Positions 14,833-22,208 of a DNA stretch of 27,963 bases are shown here, piece by piece. Origin of the DNA: a virus. Made by a program: the position numbers and the translations under genes. Location: positions 1-27,963 of the IMG/VR virus record IMGVR_UViG_3300031857_001069, one strand, 5' to 3'. Positions within the stretch are counted from its first letter, which is position 1, and the number at the start of each line of letters is the position of its first letter. The notes under the pieces are model-generated. The model did not search any database. It had not been told where the DNA came from and saw nothing but the letters and a program-made list of their open reading frames with translations.

Positions 14833-15711
14833 TCACACACTTACAGTTTCAAGTTTCTTGGAAAGCACCTTATTGATTCTCTCCATCTTGGCGGTGACTT
14901 CAACAATCCACTCACGATTACGCTTCTGACGTTGAACGTGGTCAATATCATCGCTGGTCATATGCACGACCTTATCGAAGATGCTATCGAATTCGGCAAC
15001 GACTTCGTATCGGCAGCAACGAAGCTTTTGGAACTTACTGTCAGAAGGGACGCTAACAACATCGCGAGGATTTACCTTGCAAATCATTAGACGGTTGCCG
15101 CCATCATTTCCACCGCCATCAATATCATCAAGATCAATGCCACCATAACTCTTTGCGTAGTCAATAGCACCAACGTGAAGACCGTGACCGCAACCATTGT
15201 TGCGATTATTATCTACCTTATTGCGAGGTACAGAACAAACGTCACCAATATTATTATTGAAAGTACCAGAGTAAATATCCTTATAGTCATTGCGAACAGC
15301 CTTGTATGCCAAGAAATGACCATCATAAGTAATAGGCATATTCTTGTTTTCCATAAAATCAAACAGTTCTACAACAGCGTGATCAGAAGGGTTCTGGCTC
15401 AGATTGTCAAGAAAGTTAAGCATAGGCTCAAAGGGAAAACCCTGCTTGATCATATCAAGGATTGTTCCGGTAAACATATCGGGCATCTTAATTCCATCCC
15501 AACTGAGATTACCGTCCTGACAATTAACATAACCTTCGCAGTAAGAGTTAACCTTTGAAATAATATCATAGGCCGCTTCAAAATGCTCAACATTGTTATT
15601 CTTAAGATGAGCAATAAGCTTGTCATAATTAGGATGAGACTTTCCAAAGGAATAAGCCTGACCACTAACAACCGCAGTAACCGTACCGTCATTTGCAATA
15701 ATGTATTTCAT
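14833..15711 (-). CDS. rIIB: rIIB-like protein
   Basis: 292 residues, close to T4 rIIB (about 310). The central block NPSDHAVVELFDFMENKNMP, then ITYDGHFLAYKAVRNDYKDI, YSGTFNNNIGDV, CGHGLHVGAIDYAKSYGG and ICKVNPRDVVSVPSD is characteristic of phage rIIB. In T4, rIIA and rIIB are early membrane-associated proteins that protect against exclusion and affect lysis timing; the molecular activity is unknown. It follows rIIA by 28 bases with AAGGAG before the ATG. Codon use is more C/G-ending than in neighbouring ORFans, suggesting high expression. A strong terminator follows. Confidence 0.9.
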   Translation of the reverse strand: MKYIIANDGTVTAVVSGQAYSFGKSHPNYDKLIAHLKNNNVEHFEAAYDIISKVNSYCEGYVNCQDGNLSWDGIKMPDMFTGTILDMIKQGFPFEPMLNFLDNLSQNPSDHAVVELFDFMENKNMPITYDGHFLAYKAVRNDYKDIYSGTFNNNIGDVCSVPRNKVDNNRNNGCGHGLHVGAIDYAKSYGGIDLDDIDGGGNDGGNRLMICKVNPRDVVSVPSDSKFQKLRCCRYEVVAEFDSIFDKVVHMTSDDIDHVQRQKRNREWIVEVTAKMERINKVLSKKLETVSV

Positions 15712-15730
15712 TTGTGTGTCTCCTTAGTGT

Positions 15731-15736
15731 ATTATA
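15731..15736 (-). promoter_or_regulatory. Possible -10 element ahead of rIIB
   Basis: TATAAT lies in the 28-base rIIA-rIIB gap. The nearest TTGAAC is only 12 bases upstream, an unsuitable spacing, so this could allow separate rIIB expression but is weak evidence. Confidence 0.28.
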
Positions 15737-15739
15737 GCG

Positions 15740-17881
15740 TCACATAGCGTTCAAAACATTCATCGCATTGGCACCAACATTCACCGTGTCAATGTAGCCT
15801 GCGACAAGTTTCCTATCTTGATCTGACCAAACGTTGGAAAGAAGTCGAAGCATAGGATACTTCTTAATCTCTTCATCGAACCTCTTAGAATACATCTCAT
15901 CATCCAGCTTGATTCCACTGAAATTAATAGATTCAACAGAAGCAAAGCTACGAGATACTTCATAGATAGTAATCATATCATCACGCATGGCGTTGATTTC
16001 TTTCATATGAGCCTCATGCTCACGAACAATTCTTTTAAGTTCATTATCAGTAGTTGTCATAGCGATACAATCCTTCCAGCGATCATGACGTTGGGCAGAA
16101 AGGTAGTACCTCTTCTGACATTCGATAATATTCTTCTTGTTTGTTGCAACAGCCTTGTTGAAAATCTCACCAATCAGCTTTGATCCATCATGCCAATTAT
16201 CACGCTCTTCAAGCTTCCTGTTCTTAATAACAGATGGCTTAATGATATAAAATGTAGCATCACCAATCATGTCAGCATAGTTCTTATGAGCATACTCAAG
16301 AATCTTTGAGAGATATCCAACACTAATCTGTCCATATCCAAGATCAATGGTATCCTTTGACTCTTTGAAGTAATGTGCATTTTCGTACTTGACGCTCATC
16401 TTGCAATCTTCAAAGTGTCCGGTTTCTTCATTGAACATCTGAATCTGAACAATAGGCTCAGAACTGCCACCGCTATAGTTGGTATTACGATTATAGTTAA
16501 CCTTATCCAGCGTAGAAGTGAGGACAACATCTTCCTTAGATGCTCCACCCATCATAGCAAGAAGATTGCAGTTGTCAACAGTCTCATTATCCTTAAGCTT
16601 GTAAACGCAAGAGATTTGAGAACCGCTGCGATCTTTCATGTATTGACGAATACGACTCAATCCACCGCGAGTAAGATCATCAACAAAAAACTTGGCGTTG
16701 TTAGTAAAACACATACGCTCAATATTATACTTGATATCAACCTTAGAACGATACTGAGACTTGTCAAGACTATTAAGAACAATCTTATCCTTAATATTAA
16801 TGTACTCACCAGCAACGCTATCAAAAAGTTTCATCTCTTTCCAAGAGATAGACTTCTGGAGAGATTCCATAGCGGTGCTAATAGAAGAACATTGACTGCT
16901 AATCTGGACATACTTCATTCGTGCCTTGAACAAAGAGGGTTGATTTGCAATCTGTTCTTCAATCTTATCCTTGATTTCGTGAGTAATAGACTCGACAATA
17001 GAAAGAATATTATTCTTAGTGTCGCGGCTATAGGACAGAGATTCACGACTAGGCGTGATATCAACGTCACCAATATTTACGAATATACGCAGACCGTCAG
17101 AATGTTCAACAAAACGGCGATGACGCTCAAAAGACTTATCAAGATTAGAAATCAACTGATAAGTATCAATCGGATATGCAATCTGACCCATGATAATCAA
17201 ATTGCCAGTAGCATTGTCATCAAAATACCAATTCTTACCGGCAAGAACTTTGTCAACACTGCGGAATGTGATCTTATGCCCAATAAAATTAGGCTTTACC
17301 TTGAAATACTCATAAACGCGGCTGGCTTCGCTCTGAAAACGATTAACGTCAGAACTATTAACGTTGATCGAAACCTTGATACCATTAACTTCCGTAGTCG
17401 GAGTTTCATCAAGAAGAGAAAATACGGGACTACCATCCTCATTCTTATAAGCAGTATAAAGGCGACGAGTGCCGTTAAGATATGCTTCAACAGTAAAACT
17501 GTCGGCATAGGCAAAGGGAGCCTTGCTGCCAAGACCAAGGCAACCAACGGCATCGTTACTATTGTTTCGGGTACTACGGAAATACGTAGTATACAGTTGC
17601 ATACAATTTTCGTGATCCATGCTAGTACCATAATCACGAATGAAGAAAGTAGGCTCAAGCTGAGTCGGAATGTGAACGTCAAAGGGAATGTCAGACTTGC
17701 CAGCCTCAACGTGAGAATCATACGCATTCGTGGAAAGCTCACGAATTACTGCAAGAATTTTGTTAGAATAAAGACCGTCAGACAAAATAAAGAAAGCCTT
17801 GGAGGAAGCCTCAATGCTGAACTTAGACTCCTCAAACTGACCAGACTTCTCAATAACATTCGTACCAGTGTGCAGTTTCAT
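15740..17881 (-). CDS. rIIA: rIIA-like GHKL ATPase-fold protein
   Basis: 713 residues, near T4 rIIA (725). The N-terminal quarter has a GHKL/Bergerat ATP-binding site: N-box RELSTNAYDSH (E48, N52, D55), D83-Y-G-T-S in FIRDYGTSMDHE, and a G-rich lid VGCLGLGSKAPFAY (113-125). The rest is a long, mainly helical region of unknown fold. In T4, rIIA acts with rIIB against prophage-mediated exclusion and in lysis inhibition. A sigma70 promoter at 17927-17954 precedes it, so it heads an early rIIA-rIIB operon closed by the terminator at 14784-14817. Its codons favour C/G endings so strongly that a 505-codon antisense frame remains open. Confidence 0.92.
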   Translation of the reverse strand: MKLHTGTNVIEKSGQFEESKFSIEASSKAFFILSDGLYSNKILAVIRELSTNAYDSHVEAGKSDIPFDVHIPTQLEPTFFIRDYGTSMDHENCMQLYTTYFRSTRNNSNDAVGCLGLGSKAPFAYADSFTVEAYLNGTRRLYTAYKNEDGSPVFSLLDETPTTEVNGIKVSINVNSSDVNRFQSEASRVYEYFKVKPNFIGHKITFRSVDKVLAGKNWYFDDNATGNLIIMGQIAYPIDTYQLISNLDKSFERHRRFVEHSDGLRIFVNIGDVDITPSRESLSYSRDTKNNILSIVESITHEIKDKIEEQIANQPSLFKARMKYVQISSQCSSISTAMESLQKSISWKEMKLFDSVAGEYINIKDKIVLNSLDKSQYRSKVDIKYNIERMCFTNNAKFFVDDLTRGGLSRIRQYMKDRSGSQISCVYKLKDNETVDNCNLLAMMGGASKEDVVLTSTLDKVNYNRNTNYSGGSSEPIVQIQMFNEETGHFEDCKMSVKYENAHYFKESKDTIDLGYGQISVGYLSKILEYAHKNYADMIGDATFYIIKPSVIKNRKLEERDNWHDGSKLIGEIFNKAVATNKKNIIECQKRYYLSAQRHDRWKDCIAMTTTDNELKRIVREHEAHMKEINAMRDDMITIYEVSRSFASVESINFSGIKLDDEMYSKRFDEEIKKYPMLRLLSNVWSDQDRKLVAGYIDTVNVGANAMNVLNAM

Positions 17882-17926
17882 AATTGCTAATCTCCTAAAA
17901 AGTGCTTAAGTGCTGTGTATGCCCTG

Positions 17927-17954
17927 AGTATACCAGAGTTATCGGCGTTGTCAA
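17927..17954 (-). promoter_or_regulatory. Sigma70 promoter of rIIA-rIIB, extended -10
   Basis: A consensus TTGACA (17949-17954), a 16-base spacer containing CGATAA, and TGG-TATACT (-10 at 17927-17932). It gives a leader of about 40 bases, with AGGAG before the rIIA ATG. It shares spacer length, CGATAA and TGGTA with the promoter at 12102-12129. Confidence 0.86.
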
Positions 17955-17971
17955 GGCGTGGCGTTAATTTT

Positions 17972-18274
17972 TTACGGGTTCTCTTCTACGCAAAATGATA
18001 TTGGTTCCAATGCGAAGTCAACCAAATGACCATCCACATAATCTGCCCATTCATCCACGAAAGATACTATTGTATCTATATCTTCAGTACAATATCGATA
18101 TGAATTGTAGTCATTTATAGAATCATCCCATAATATGATAGAGTCATTTGTGACTTCTACATTCTTTATATTTTCCTTAAAAACCCGTGCTGCTAATAGT
18201 TCTAAAGGCGAATGTCTATTATCACGTATTGCACGAACAATGTCACTTTCGGACATTTCAAGTTTGATTTTCAT
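17972..18274 (-). CDS. Hypothetical acidic protein
   Basis: 100 residues, acidic (Asp/Glu-rich second half, VSFVDEWADYVDGHLVD), soluble. It begins KIKLEMSESDIVRAIRDNRH, reminiscent of a small helical recognition segment. No family recognised. It overlaps the thyX 3' end by 17 bases and is the last gene before the rIIA promoter region; no terminator hairpin is visible after it. Confidence 0.65.
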   Translation of the reverse strand: MKIKLEMSESDIVRAIRDNRHSPLELLAARVFKENIKNVEVTNDSIILWDDSINDYNSYRYCTEDIDTIVSFVDEWADYVDGHLVDFALEPISFCVEENP

Positions 18275-18908
18275 TCCACCCTAAAGCCTCGCTGATTAAT
18301 GGGAATTCTTGGCTAAAAATTGATTTGCATTCATTCGCTATATTCATATGTTCTTTTTGAGTACCATGACCAGAGCGAAGATCAATATAATGTATCCAAG
18401 ACCTTATACTGCCACTCATGTATATTCTAGTCGGAGTAGCCAGAGGCAACACAAATCTTGCACATTCTTTTGCTACACCATCTTTTATCATGCCGTCATA
18501 TATTGCTTTAGCCTTAGAAAAATGCTCTCTTATTTGAGTGTTCCATTTTACAACTATTTCATGATCAATATCGTCTATACTGTTTTGTCTATTTTTATTA
18601 TCTTGGCGACGTAATTCAAATAGTGGGATATCCTCGCCTAGTAAAGTAGCATCTGCATATCTCTGGCTAAATTCTTGGAATGTAAAGCTTCTGTGTCTAA
18701 GAATTTGAGCCGCAAGACCTCTGGTTGTGTTTATTTCTAGCGTCATGAATCCATGCTCAAAAATACTCCAATGTTGGTGATCTATGCAGTATTTTAATAG
18801 CTTAGAATAATTCTGATTTTCTTGATTGTTAGGATTGCTTACTCTAGCACAATAAGCAATATTTTTTTCAGCGTCTGGAGTAACACTAATTAATTTTACT
18901 TGACTCAT
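18258..18908 (-). CDS. thyX: Flavin-dependent thymidylate synthase ThyX
   Basis: Makes dTMP from dUMP using methylene-THF, FAD and NADPH. The ThyX signature RHR-x7-S appears as RHRSFTFQEFSQRY (R71-Y84), and the C-terminal LPLATPTRIYMSGSIRSWIHY and DLRSGHGTQKEH carry further FAD/dUMP-contact residues. At 216 residues it is typical. With dUTPase, dCMP deaminase and RNR elsewhere in the window, it completes a phage route to dTTP independent of host ThyA. It overlaps the downstream acidic ORFan and upstream ORFan, so all are cotranslated. Confidence 0.97.
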   Translation of the reverse strand: MSQVKLISVTPDAEKNIAYCARVSNPNNQENQNYSKLLKYCIDHQHWSIFEHGFMTLEINTTRGLAAQILRHRSFTFQEFSQRYADATLLGEDIPLFELRRQDNKNRQNSIDDIDHEIVVKWNTQIREHFSKAKAIYDGMIKDGVAKECARFVLPLATPTRIYMSGSIRSWIHYIDLRSGHGTQKEHMNIANECKSIFSQEFPLISEALGWNENQT

Positions 18909-19134
18909 CTAAGATTTCCCCATATTGTTTTTGATGTTCAACCCATTTGTTATCTGTGATATGATTGTAAATAGCGGTCGCTACTTTACTCACACTTAGG
19001 GCAACTCCTGTAGCATTTGCGTCAGAATCTTTACACCAGTAATAACTAGCCCCGTTAATGCTATCATCTTTTTCTTTGATGATAGAATACCCCCAACGCT
19101 TCGCCCAATTTTTTACTTCTGTGATCTTAAACAT
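18886..19134 (-). CDS. Hypothetical small protein
   Basis: 82 residues, soluble, with EVKNWAKRWGYSIIKEKDD at the N-terminus and a helical C-terminus (ALSVSKVATAIYNHITDNKW). No family recognised, although the N-terminal helix followed by a Trp/Tyr strand resembles small phage DNA- or protein-binding modules. It overlaps thyX by 23 bases and follows the 19136 gene's stop within two bases. Confidence 0.62.
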   Translation of the reverse strand: MFKITEVKNWAKRWGYSIIKEKDDSINGASYYWCKDSDANATGVALSVSKVATAIYNHITDNKWVEHQKQYGEILDESSKIN

Positions 19135-19135
19135 A

Positions 19136-19486
19136 TTATTTTTGTAGTTGATCTTGATACGATATATGTTGCTTATGAGAGTATCCGCACTGAAAACCTT
19201 TCATAAAAGCGGACTTTAGATATGGAATCATACTTTCATTTTTAGGAGATTCATTGGAGTACCATTCTATGAACATTTTATCTTCATCGCATAACTCTGG
19301 ACCGCAAAGTTCATCGTATCTATATCTAATAGAACGAAATGATGTATCTACACCATCAAAATAAAAATCGTCTTTTACACACGGATTTTCAAAACTGTGA
19401 TGCCAACCGGATATTACTACTATTTCTCCAGAATGAGTATAGATTTTATCTCCAATCTTTATCCGTAATGCTTCTTCAAATCTCAT
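19136..19486 (-). CDS. Hypothetical protein
   Basis: 116 residues. The first half is beta-rich (IKIGDKIYTHSGEIVVISGW, then HHSFENP), suggesting a small barrel or SH3-like domain; the C-terminal half is helical with GFQCGYSHKQH. Four Cys and several His residues could bind a metal but form no known motif. It overlaps the glycosyltransferase gene upstream by 11 bases. Function unknown. Confidence 0.64.
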   Translation of the reverse strand: MRFEEALRIKIGDKIYTHSGEIVVISGWHHSFENPCVKDDFYFDGVDTSFRSIRYRYDELCGPELCDEDKMFIEWYSNESPKNESMIPYLKSAFMKGFQCGYSHKQHISYQDQLQK

Positions 19487-20123
19487 GTAGATTTTCTTTC
19501 TTTAAAATATCATGATACTCTTGTGTAAATTGCCCCTTCCTCATAGCTTCATTATACCAAGGCTCTTCCTGTTTGTCAAACAGTATATTGTGAGTTTGTG
19601 TGCTATTTAGTCTTGTGCTTCCATTTACTTCAAATTCCCATGGATTTTCGTGACCGTGTTTTATTAAGCAAGATTTAAAGAAATTTTTATTCCATATGGA
19701 TGCCTGCATAGATATCGTATACAGACTATGTTGATGTAACCTATACATAGTGTTAATTACATGAGATTTACGATAATAGATACTATCTTCGTGTATACCA
19801 AACCTGTCGATTCCATTTTCCATCATTGACATATAATAGTCAAATTTAGGTTTAGAAACTGTTTTTTGTAGAAAGTAATCGTCTTGCATCCACAAGATAT
19901 ACTTGGTATCGACAGAATCTAGGGCAAACTTTAAACAATCTGAGTATGGCACTTTCCCCGGTAAAAGTGTATTAAATCCATAATCATTGAATGATAGTGT
20001 CTCGGAAAGAAAATATCTGTTAATATTTATACTGCTATCCCAATATCTTTCAAATAATATAGCAAAGTTTTTCCATAAAAAACTGTACTTATCACATGTA
20101 CCAACTAATAATGTAATGTCCAT
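19476..20123 (-). CDS. Putative GT-A glycosyltransferase
   Basis: 215 residues. The N-terminus (DITLLVGTCDKYSFLWKNF) and the segment KYILWMQDDYFLQKTV with D81-D82 resemble a nucleotide-sugar binding Rossmann-like half and a metal-binding DxD-type site of GT-A enzymes. The later SMQASIWNKNFF and NPWEFE stretches are seen in small phage and bacterial glycosyltransferases of this kind. It is the first minus-strand gene left of the divergent plus-strand gene and shows no good SD. The substrate is unknown; virion or surface-glycan modification is possible. Confidence 0.68.
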   Translation of the reverse strand: MDITLLVGTCDKYSFLWKNFAILFERYWDSSININRYFLSETLSFNDYGFNTLLPGKVPYSDCLKFALDSVDTKYILWMQDDYFLQKTVSKPKFDYYMSMMENGIDRFGIHEDSIYYRKSHVINTMYRLHQHSLYTISMQASIWNKNFFKSCLIKHGHENPWEFEVNGSTRLNSTQTHNILFDKQEEPWYNEAMRKGQFTQEYHDILKKENLHEI

Positions 20124-20129
20124 GATTTT

Positions 20130-20141
20130 GTGTATATTTTA
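20130..20141 (+). promoter_or_regulatory. Late-type promoter motif for the plus-strand gene
   Basis: GTGTATATTTTA lies 40 bases before the 20181 ATG with no -35-like hexamer upstream. It is the same motif as the minus-strand sites at 8355, 21661, 22177, 23416 and 24871, here in the opposite orientation and aimed at the only plus-strand gene. Confidence 0.62.
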
Positions 20142-20180
20142 TTGAGTACTCAGTTCTTGAACCTTATAAGGAGATTTACT

Positions 20181-20519
20181 ATGCCTTGGAGTCCAACACA
20201 ATCTGGCAATATGAACCCCGGTAGATTTTTACCCGGATGTTCTGGTAGCATTGTTGTAGGTAGTGCTACTGGAATTTTCATCCCATATTCAGCATTAGAA
20301 AGTTATAATGCTTCTAATAGTGGCGACATTAGAGAGTTAACATACTCAATATTAGATAAAGTAGCCTCTGGTATTTCAGCATTATCAACAGTGAATAAGC
20401 CTGCCAAGTTCACTGTAACCAAAAGCGTAAGTGCTGGTGAGACTTCTGCACAAAAAACTTTTAGTATAGTCTTCAATTTAAATTCTTCTAATACAGTGTA
20501 TGACGTTCAAGACGAGTGA
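20181..20519 (+). CDS. Plus-strand virion-like protein
   Basis: 112 residues starting MPWSPTQSGNMNPGRFLPG, then Ser/Ala/Thr-rich beta-type sequence (SIVVGSATGIFIPYSALES) and a C-terminal strand pair. The start with AAGGAG eight bases upstream is preferred over an in-frame ATG 17 codons earlier that lacks an SD. It has its own promoter motif and terminator, i.e. a monocistronic plus-strand unit inside a minus-strand region. Composition and expression unit suggest a small structural or decoration protein; I recognise no family. Confidence 0.8.
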   Translation: MPWSPTQSGNMNPGRFLPGCSGSIVVGSATGIFIPYSALESYNASNSGDIRELTYSILDKVASGISALSTVNKPAKFTVTKSVSAGETSAQKTFSIVFNLNSSNTVYDVQDE

Positions 20520-20549
20520 TTTTGGGTAGATAAATATACGTATGTTTGG

Positions 20550-21335
20550 TTAAGGGAGCAAGCCTTGTGCTTGCTCTCTTCTTTTTTGCATATGTTCTTT
20601 TATCCATCCTAAAAACTTACTTACTCTAGTGTGTCCACTCTCGTCATTATACGTTGAGTCTGGCTTTTTGTCAACTGCCATGACGCAAGAATTTATGCCA
20701 GCTAACTTATTATCTATAAAAAGACCGCCACCACTGTCTCCGCTGGCTATTAAAAATTCTAGTTCTGTCTTGCTCATGATAGATGGAGAACACATTAAGA
20801 GACTATCGCTGATATAGTCTATCTTGTTTAGACCGCCACGTTTATGACCGTCATTGTGTTTCATGCCAGTTTGGAAAGTACCAGTGAACCCATATCCAAC
20901 TATTGAGCATAACTTACCAATTTCGTCATCTTCTAAATACAACTCTGGATAAGAGTCAAGACCTATATCAGATTGAGTGTAACATAATGCTATATCACCA
21001 GATCCGAACTTTTTTTCTTCAAACTCTGTGCTGCATATTATTTCTTCTATTATGATGCATCTTTTGTCTTTTTCGTGATAAATAAATGCAAATCTTGCAC
21101 CTTTGACAACATGGGCGGCAGTTAGTATCCAATTTTTATCTATAGCCACGCAAGATGCAGAAAATAACTGCTTGTTGTGTTCATATGATCCCATAATCTC
21201 TAAAACACACTCAAATTGATTGCCATACTCAATATATTTTTCATCTGGAGTGTATGGATCAATTGTTCCAGAATATAAATTACTACCTAAAGATATCAAA
21301 CCAATTGCTACCAAATTTTTGATAAGATTTTTCAT
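20550..21335 (-). CDS. Secreted trypsin-like serine protease (S1)
   Basis: A Sec signal peptide (residues 1-22, basic start and hydrophobic VAIGLISLGSNLYSG) precedes a chymotrypsin-fold domain. The catalytic triad is H75 (ILTAAHVVKG), D114 (GSGDIALCY) and S201 (ASGDSGGGL). At 261 residues the length is normal for S1. Several Cys residues suggest disulfides formed in the periplasm. Roles might include envelope degradation at lysis, receptor or exclusion, or processing of virion parts; none is proven. Its 5' end overlaps the HNH gene by 53 bases and its 3' end holds the plus-strand terminator. Confidence 0.9.
   Translation of the reverse strand: MKNLIKNLVAIGLISLGSNLYSGTIDPYTPDEKYIEYGNQFECVLEIMGSYEHNKQLFSASCVAIDKNWILTAAHVVKGARFAFIYHEKDKRCIIIEEIICSTEFEEKKFGSGDIALCYTQSDIGLDSYPELYLEDDEIGKLCSIVGYGFTGTFQTGMKHNDGHKRGGLNKIDYISDSLLMCSPSIMSKTELEFLIASGDSGGGLFIDNKLAGINSCVMAVDKKPDSTYNDESGHTRVSKFLGWIKEHMQKRREQAQGLLP
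20554..20588 (+). terminator. Rho-independent terminator of the plus-strand gene
   Basis: GGGAGCAAG pairs with CTTGCTCTC around a seven-base loop, followed by TTCTTTTTT. The hairpin lies inside the last codons of the convergent protease gene (20550-21335), so the two 3' ends overlap. Confidence 0.92.
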
Positions 21336-21642
21336 TATATGGCCTATTCTTGATTTTGGATGAAAAGTTATTACAATCTTCTACGACATTTTCATTCCAA
21401 CTTTTGTAGTCCATCAAGTGACCGAATAATAAGTGACAATTAGAGCATAGTGTAATTAAATTGCTAGGATTTAACTCTTCTTCTGGCTTAATATGATAAG
21501 GTATTATATGATGAACTTCCAAGTCTTTTTTCCTATTACAAGCCTGACAAAGTGGCTCATGAATTAAATGCTCCTTTCTCACACTAGACCATTTTGGTGA
21601 TCTAGAAAAGTTAGATATTTTATTTTTAAGCCAGTTTAGCAT
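21283..21642 (-). CDS. HNH endonuclease
   Basis: A compact HNH protein of 119 residues. CQAC (C32, C35) and CSNCH (C66, C69) form the zinc site framing DLEVHHIIPYH (H44, H45), N61 (NPSNLITLC) and H70/H75, the classic C-x2-C...HH...N...C-x2-C-H pattern. Such genes in phages may be homing nucleases or packaging-linked nicking enzymes; there is no terminase next to it here. AAAGGAGC precedes the ATG and a late-type promoter lies at 21661-21673. Its last 17 codons overlap the protease signal-peptide region in another frame. Confidence 0.92.
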   Translation of the reverse strand: MLNWLKNKISNFSRSPKWSSVRKEHLIHEPLCQACNRKKDLEVHHIIPYHIKPEEELNPSNLITLCSNCHLLFGHLMDYKSWNENVVEDCNNFSSKIKNRPYNEKSYQKFGSNWFDIFR

Positions 21643-21660
21643 TTTGCTCCTTTAATTCCT

Positions 21661-21673
21661 TATATATATACAC
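21661..21673 (-). promoter_or_regulatory. Late-type promoter motif for the HNH/protease pair
   Basis: GTGTATATATATA sits between the terminator at 21679-21706 and the HNH ATG at 21642, so transcription would begin about ten bases before the SD. No -35-like hexamer is present. The terminator-promoter order supports a real start here. Confidence 0.68.
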
Positions 21674-21678
21674 CAAAT

Positions 21679-21706
21679 AAAAAAGGGGCAGCTTTCGCTA
21701 CCCCTT
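21679..21706 (-). terminator. Rho-independent terminator, GAAA tetraloop
   Basis: In the minus direction GGGGTAGC pairs with GCTGCCCC (one G-U pair) around a GAAA loop, followed by six U. It closes the transcript of the 21733-22023 gene. Confidence 0.95.
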
Positions 21707-21732
21707 AGTCATTTTAATTATTGATCAAATAT

Positions 21733-22023
21733 TCACTCTTCGCGAACAAAAGATACACCAAACTCTCCGGGTGCCACCGGTGCAACAGTATCTAGAGCCA
21801 CAAACTCGACTGTGGCTGGTGAACTTACATTGCCAGCATCGTCAACATCGACTAATGTTAGGACAACATTGTCATTGTCAGCGAAGCCAAATTCTCCAAA
21901 AGTTGTGGTATCTGGAGCAAAAGGCTTTGTTTCACGAACCTCGCCATTAACTGTTACGCTTAATCTACGCTCGGCTACATCCTTGTCTACTACGGCACCG
22001 GCTGTTACATTATATACTAGCAT
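21733..22023 (-). CDS. Virion-like beta/Ig-type small protein
   Basis: 96 residues from the ATG at 22023, with GAGGG seven bases upstream. Sequence is beta-rich and acidic (TVNGEVRETKPFAPDTT, FADNDNVVLTLVDVDDAGNV, PATVEFVALDTVAPVAP), like an Ig/fibronectin-type decoration domain; no Cys and no Trp. It has a promoter, a long leader with an inverted repeat, and a strong terminator, the layout of an abundant late structural gene. The same frame stays open 42 codons further upstream to an ATG at 22149 that also has a good SD (GAGGT), so a longer form with a basic N-terminus is possible. Confidence 0.78.
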   Translation of the reverse strand: MLVYNVTAGAVVDKDVAERRLSVTVNGEVRETKPFAPDTTTFGEFGFADNDNVVLTLVDVDDAGNVSSPATVEFVALDTVAPVAPGEFGVSFVREE

Positions 22024-22072
22024 TTCTTTACCCTCTCTGTGTAAAAAGTTACATTTAAATGCAATTGGTTTT

Positions 22073-22103
22073 ATATTCTGCATACTTATTTTTTGCAGAA
22101 TAT
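22073..22103 (-). repeat. Inverted repeat in the leader of the 22023 gene
   Basis: ATATTCTGC (22095-22103 in the minus reading) and GCAGAATAT are perfect 9-base arms around a 13-base loop, about 50 bases before the ATG. A 5'-UTR hairpin is likely, possibly affecting mRNA stability or access to the downstream start. Confidence 0.6.
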
Positions 22104-22176
22104 TTAGATATCTACGAAAAAGCTTGTTGTTTAACCAGAAAAATATCATTTCTTACCTCTAGAATCGTCTTTCCTA

Positions 22177-22208
22177 CATATTATACACCGCTGACGATCA
22201 ATCTGCAA
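22177..22208 (-). promoter_or_regulatory. Promoter for the 22023 gene (GTGTATAAT with weak -35)
   Basis: GTGTATAATATG (22177-22188) contains a perfect TATAAT and the late-type GTGTATA core. A partial -35, TTGCAG (22203-22208), lies 17 bases upstream, so both host sigma70 and the phage sigma could use it. It overlaps the end of the 22198 gene. Confidence 0.6.

Noticed and set aside
14821-14842. CA/TG-rich simple repeat after rIIB
   Set aside because: Short, imperfect, and partly within the rIIB stop region; no further structure is seen.
17296-17742. A 148-codon minus-strand frame within rIIA
   Set aside because: Out of frame with rIIA, made of hydrophobic Leu/Val/Met/Thr-rich sequence typical of a shadow frame, with no SD.
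16373-17890. A 505-codon open frame on the plus strand
   Set aside because: It is entirely antisense to rIIA, has no SD or promoter, and its product has an unnatural Ile/Asn/Thr/Arg-rich composition. It is open because rIIA avoids the codons that would give antisense stops.
20554-20588. The hairpin as a terminator for the minus-strand protease gene
   Set aside because: No U-tract follows in the minus direction and the hairpin lies within the coding sequence; it functions only on the plus strand.
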